Notes under the pieces: generated by a model
Databases searched by the model: none
What the model was told of the DNA's origin: nothing
Seen by the model: the letters and a program-made list of their open reading frames with translations, nothing else
Position numbers and translations under genes: made by a program
Shown: piece after piece, positions 60,246-64,000 of the stretch
Layout: every line of letters begins with the position of its first letter
Numbering within the stretch: the first letter of the stretch is position 1
Assembly (NCBI GenBank): GCA_025345505.1
Contig: JANVCC010000030.1
Location: 11,728,166 to 11,792,165 of the forward strand
Direction of reading: 5' to 3'
Length of the DNA: 64,000 bases
Origin: Todiramphus chloris collaris
Taxonomy: Eukaryota; Chordata; Aves; Coraciiformes; Alcedinidae

Positions 60246-63020
60246 AAATGTGAATCCTAAACTGTGAAGCTTTAAACTCATGAAAGAAAAGAAAAGGTAA
60301 TGTTTATTCTTCCTACTCAACCAGATTTTCCACCAAGCTGAGTGCATTTGAAAACTTTAGGGACACGATCCTTACATATTTAGATTTTCTGTATTTGATG
60401 AGGTATTGTACTGTTCTGCCATGAACAGTTCACAGAATTACATATTTTATCATGTTTTATTTTTAGAGGTAATAAATTCATCAAAGTAACTACACTTGTT
60501 TAATGTAGACTGAAATTAATTGAGGAAAGCACTAATGAATAATAACATGGAATATTTTAAGCCACTTGTGATATATTTATATTTTGTAGAATCCAGTGCT
60601 CTGCAAGTATTCAGTACCATGTTGACATAAGCTTGGGGAACATAGTCCCCCAGTGAACATTTCTGCAGAGACCCAAGAAATCTAAAAAGTGAATTAAGCT
60701 CTAATTTTTGAATAATTGCATCACATTAATTGTGTGGTGTATGACATACAGTGACAGAGTGTTCTATCAAAATTTTTACACACTGGGTAGTCCTGTAGAA
60801 AGCTGTCTGTGTTGCTGCTAGCTCTGTTGGCAAGTCCAGTTTTAACAGTAGAGGTTTAAAGGGTGACCTGATACCTTTTTTAGACACATTTATTTATGCA
60901 AGTCATTGTTTTACCTCTACAAAGCCAAATAATCTGAAGTGCTTTTATGATGGAAAGTTTGGGACAGAAGTTATTAAAGGCAGTCAGAAGCTCTGTTTGG
61001 AGAAATTGTTTTCAGTGGGCTCTAAAAACTTATATGGGAAGCAGTTGGCATTTGCATACATCGTGTTACTGCCTCCATTTGAAAGAGGTGAACTTGTTTG
61101 TAAGAGAACTGATGCACTCGATTCTGCTGAGCCTGGTTCTAGGTAACCCAGGGAGACTTCCCAGAAAGTTGAGAGTGTTTCTTTGTTCCAGGAAGGGAAT
61201 CAGCAAGGGCCTCCGGCTAAAAAGTCTAAGCTGACCTGCAGTATTCAAGTGCAGGAGGTCAGCCATTTGATGTGGGATATATCTTCAGGCCATTCAAATG
61301 GCTTCATAGCTGGGTCTCAAAATGTGGCTTCCTTTGGTTGTGACCCGTGGACTTTTCAAGTACAGTGGAAGTCTTGATAGATCAGTTGTGCAGTTTCCAG
61401 GACTCAAACATCAATCGCTTCTCATCTGGTTTTATGGTCATTGGAACACTAAGACAATCATCCAAAATTTTTCCTCTTTTGTGAACTGCATTTTAATGAA
61501 ATATATATTTGTAAAAATATAATAAAGCAGCTCAAACTTTTTCAAGGCTAGACAATACTTTGAAAACTGGTTCCAAATCTCTGGCCTCAATATATGAATA
61601 CTAATTGTATTTTATCTACTGTCAGTTTTTGAAATCCCAACCAGTAGGAAAGCTAATCTGACATCTCCATTCACATACATCTTCTTTTGAGCCTCTTTAC
61701 AATTCCAGCAGTGTTATCAATGATTAAATACCCCAGTCCCTACAGTTTTAACCTTTTTTTTTTTTTTTATCCCTTAACTTTTCTTTTTGGAGGTTCCTTT
61801 CAGTTAGTGAACAGCTCATTTTTGAGTAAAGACATTGTGAAATTCACTTAAAATGGCTGTTTGAAGATCTTATTAAAAAAAAATAAATCTCTATGGACAG
61901 ATTCAGTCCTTCGCTACAACAATAGAAATCCTCATTGTCTTCAGTAGTATCACTCCAAATTTGCAGGAGGGTTAGAATCTGAACTAAAAGATGTAAAATA
62001 CTTCTGAATGTGTGAGCCATCAATTGGGAACAGCACAGGTGTTTGTTTTCACTGTGACTCATTTTGCTCACAGCTAACATATAATTATTGAGGCTGTTCT
62101 TAGGTAGATGTGTGTAACCCTTGGAGAGATCAAAGATGATGGACCCAGTTCACTGAAATTAGAATTTGACCCTATTAGTACAGTAATGTTTAAAACTCTG
62201 TCATTTGTTTGCATTTTCCAGAGCTTGCATTTCAATGGTTTTGTGGAAGTATTTCTAAATGGAATAGTTCCTCTCTAATTTTGCTCTTTGTGTTCAGCTT
62301 TAAGTAAATTTTACTGTGCAAAGTGCAAAGCCAGATTGTCCAAGGCACTCCATTTTATACTCAAATCACAGATCCAGGCCTAGGACAATATGACCATATA
62401 TGCTAGTAGGATTGAAAAGGATTATTACAGTCCTTGGACCTTTGATCAACTGGTGTTGACTCTGCAATGAAAAATGCAACCAGCTATATATTTATTTTCT
62501 GTTTATGTGACTTTAGTTGACTTTGTGCAACCTCGCTTTATTTCCTTATTTTAAAGTACCCTTATTTTTATAACATGGCAGTAAAGAGAAGAATTAAGTT
62601 GAACAGAGACCTTTTTGCTGAGGCCTTACAAAGGAGCAGATACTTGACTCCTGCATAGGAAAGCAAGGTTTTCTATTTCTTTGTGATGACTCACTATGTG
62701 TCAGATAATGAAATCCTATTAGTGCCACTACAGGAGTATTAAGGTTTGAGTGTTTTAGTGGAGAGAATGAAAAAACAAAATGAGGGCAAAGAGATTTTTT
62801 TTCTTTATTATTTTATTTTTTTTTAAAGAAAAATCAACTTTTGAGAAATACTAGAAGAGGCTTTGATTTCATTGAAGTTAAAAGTGAAGATGAAGGCTGG
62901 CAAAGGGTTGAATTTTGACTCTGTCTCCTGCGTGTGTACAGTCTGCCAGAACATGGAACCACCCTGTTGCCTATAAACAATTTGAAAAAGGTTAATTTAT
63001 AGCAGTCCTGCTAATCTGTA
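60246..63020. other. Unique AT-rich non-coding DNA
   Basis: T-rich tracts lie near 61,753-61,770 and 62,795-62,825. A diverged piece of an old sauropsid repeat occupies 61,898-61,982. No gene-like frame. Confidence 0.5.
61898..61982. repeat. Fragment of old amniote repeat
   Basis: CAGATTCAGTCCTTCGCTAC, then CATTGTCTTCAGTAG, then CACTCCAAATTTGCAGGAGG and TTAGAATCTG follow the recalled sauropsid phrase 'agattcagtcct...cattgacttcagtg...actccagatttacaccggtgtaactgagatcagaatctg'. Diverged; the family name is unknown to me. Confidence 0.4.
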
Positions 63021-63094
63021 GGGGGGTTGTTTGGTGCTTGGTTTTGGGGTTTTTTTGGGTGTTGTTTTTTTTTTGTTGGTTTTTTTTTTTTTTT
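63021..63094 (+). repeat. T/G-rich simple sequence
   Basis: Starts with six G and continues as T-runs broken by G, GG, GGG and GGGG. Low complexity, of the kind seen repeatedly in the window. It yields a spurious phenylalanine/glycine-rich frame. Confidence 0.8.
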
Positions 63095-63785
63095 AGTATT
63101 TTCACTTCTTAACCAGGAAGCATCAAAGTCTGGGTGTCAGCCCAGTGTTTTAGGAGCCAAGCTGAAAGAGTCTGCTTGGTCTTTCATAAGATACAGCCCT
63201 GCTCTGTTTCCACAGGATTTCTCTCGTATGTCTGAATGAGACTTGAGTCAGAGTTTTGCCTGTGTGAGGCCTGCAGTGGGTGTACGGTCTGTATCATCAG
63301 CTGGGGGTATTTTCTCTCTGAGTTCATAGAAATATTAGTGTTTCTCTTCATGTCAACTTCTGGAGTCATGTGTCTGAGTTTTCATTTAATGGAAGTGGTA
63401 AATTTTTCACCTTTGTAGTTTACAATTAACGTTAAAGAATCAGTCATGAAGATGCCGCAGGACAACATTTTTTGTAGATCTTGTGAATAGTAATAAAGTT
63501 TTGTGACTTTTGATTTGCCTAGGTCATGGTGTTTAAATATCAAGGCAAGTGGTACTGTATAAAACAAGCTATTAACCCAGAGTGTACCCCTGGCTGGTAT
63601 AAAATGTGGCAGATCCATGTAGCCATGGCAGTTGGGTGACTGGGATCTAAATGAGGCATAAACATGCCAACTTGCTCAGGACACCTGCTCCAGTGCAAGT
63701 CAGGTGAAAAAGTCCAGCAAGGATCTCAGTTTGGGACTTTTTGAAGCTGGGAGAGCAGCTTGGCTGTGCTGGGCTTGTGTAAAGA
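63095..63785. other. Unique non-coding DNA
   Basis: No repeat recognised before the CR1 that starts near 63,786. Short frames on both strands are not protein-like. Confidence 0.5.
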
Positions 63786-63952
63786 CTTGAACAGGCTGCC
63801 CAGGAAGGTGGTTGAATTGCCATCCCTGGGTGTATCTAACAGACATCCAGATGTGGTGCTCAAGGATATGGTGCAGTAGTGGCCCTGGTAGAGTTAGATA
63901 ATGGAGGGACTTGATGATTTTAAAGGTCTTTTCCAACTATAGTGATTCTGTA
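63786..63952 (+). repeat. CR1 LINE 3' end (avian type)
   Basis: 'GAACAGGCTGCCCAGGAAGG TGGTTGAATTGCCATCCCTGG' and 'GGACTTGATGATTTTAAAGGTCTTTTCCAAC' match the avian CR1 3' end closely, followed by GATTCTGT of the terminal 8-base repeat ATTCTRTG. Only the last 170 bases are present, the usual 5' truncation. It is the least decayed repeat here and the main reason for calling the source a bird. Confidence 0.85.
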
Positions 63953-64000
63953 AATGTAGGATGCTGAGAACTGGATCCAGATTTGCATTTTGATATTTGG

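Noticed and set aside
1-64000. CRISPR arrays, operons, bacterial-type promoters or ribosome binding sites
   Set aside because: The sequence is vertebrate nuclear DNA; no regularly spaced repeats and no prokaryote-like gene packing.

Overview
This window looks like non-coding nuclear DNA from a bird. The pointers are CR1 LINE 3' ends (the clearest at 63,786-63,952, with the typical end motif AAAGGTCTTTTCCAAC followed by ATTCTGT), the absence of any Alu, L1 or other mammal-type young repeat, an AT-rich and CpG-poor composition, and frequent T/G-rich runs such as GGTTTTTTTGG that are common in avian introns and intergenic DNA. The species cannot be fixed from the sequence, and a crocodilian or turtle is a less likely alternative.

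I find no protein-coding gene that I can support. Almost every open frame is under about 130 codons, with low-complexity or random-looking translations and often a non-ATG first codon. The single long frame (303 codons, minus strand, 21,556-22,467) opens with TTG and has its first ATG only at codon 171. The window is therefore either intergenic or inside a very large intron. Three stretches (33,474-33,609, 37,605-37,669 and 42,564-42,629) have splice-like borders and an open frame and are listed only as candidate exons.

Layout: 1-13.6 kb is unique AT-rich DNA with simple repeats. At 13.6-14.2 kb lies an enhancer-like block with a perfect CArG box. From 16.6 to 24.4 kb there are two enhancer-like blocks (one with an inverted octamer pair), two old interspersed repeats and a MIR/L2-like tail. 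From 25.6 to 30.1 kb come a 19-bp-arm hairpin, a 73-nt pyrimidine tract, MIR-like remnants and a copy of an old unnamed repeat. From 32.6 to 35 kb there are several enhancer-like blocks and the best candidate exon. From 37 to 43.3 kb lie an ancient CR1 tail, another MIR, two more copies of the unnamed repeat, an antisense CR1 piece and further enhancer-like blocks. From 43.3 to 57.1 kb the sequence is mostly unique and featureless. From 57.2 to 64 kb there are an antisense CR1, a G-quadruplex-capable run and a clear, less decayed CR1 at the right end.

There is no operon-like or cassette-like system here. I saw no retrovirus or LTR element, tRNA gene, rRNA or CRISPR array. The parts worth following up are regulatory-looking blocks, a few strong inverted repeats, and a layered record of very old amniote repeats that have survived unusually legibly. 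All repeat-family calls are from memory of consensus sequences and were not run against a library; all 'conserved-looking' calls are inference from composition and motifs, because no alignment was available.
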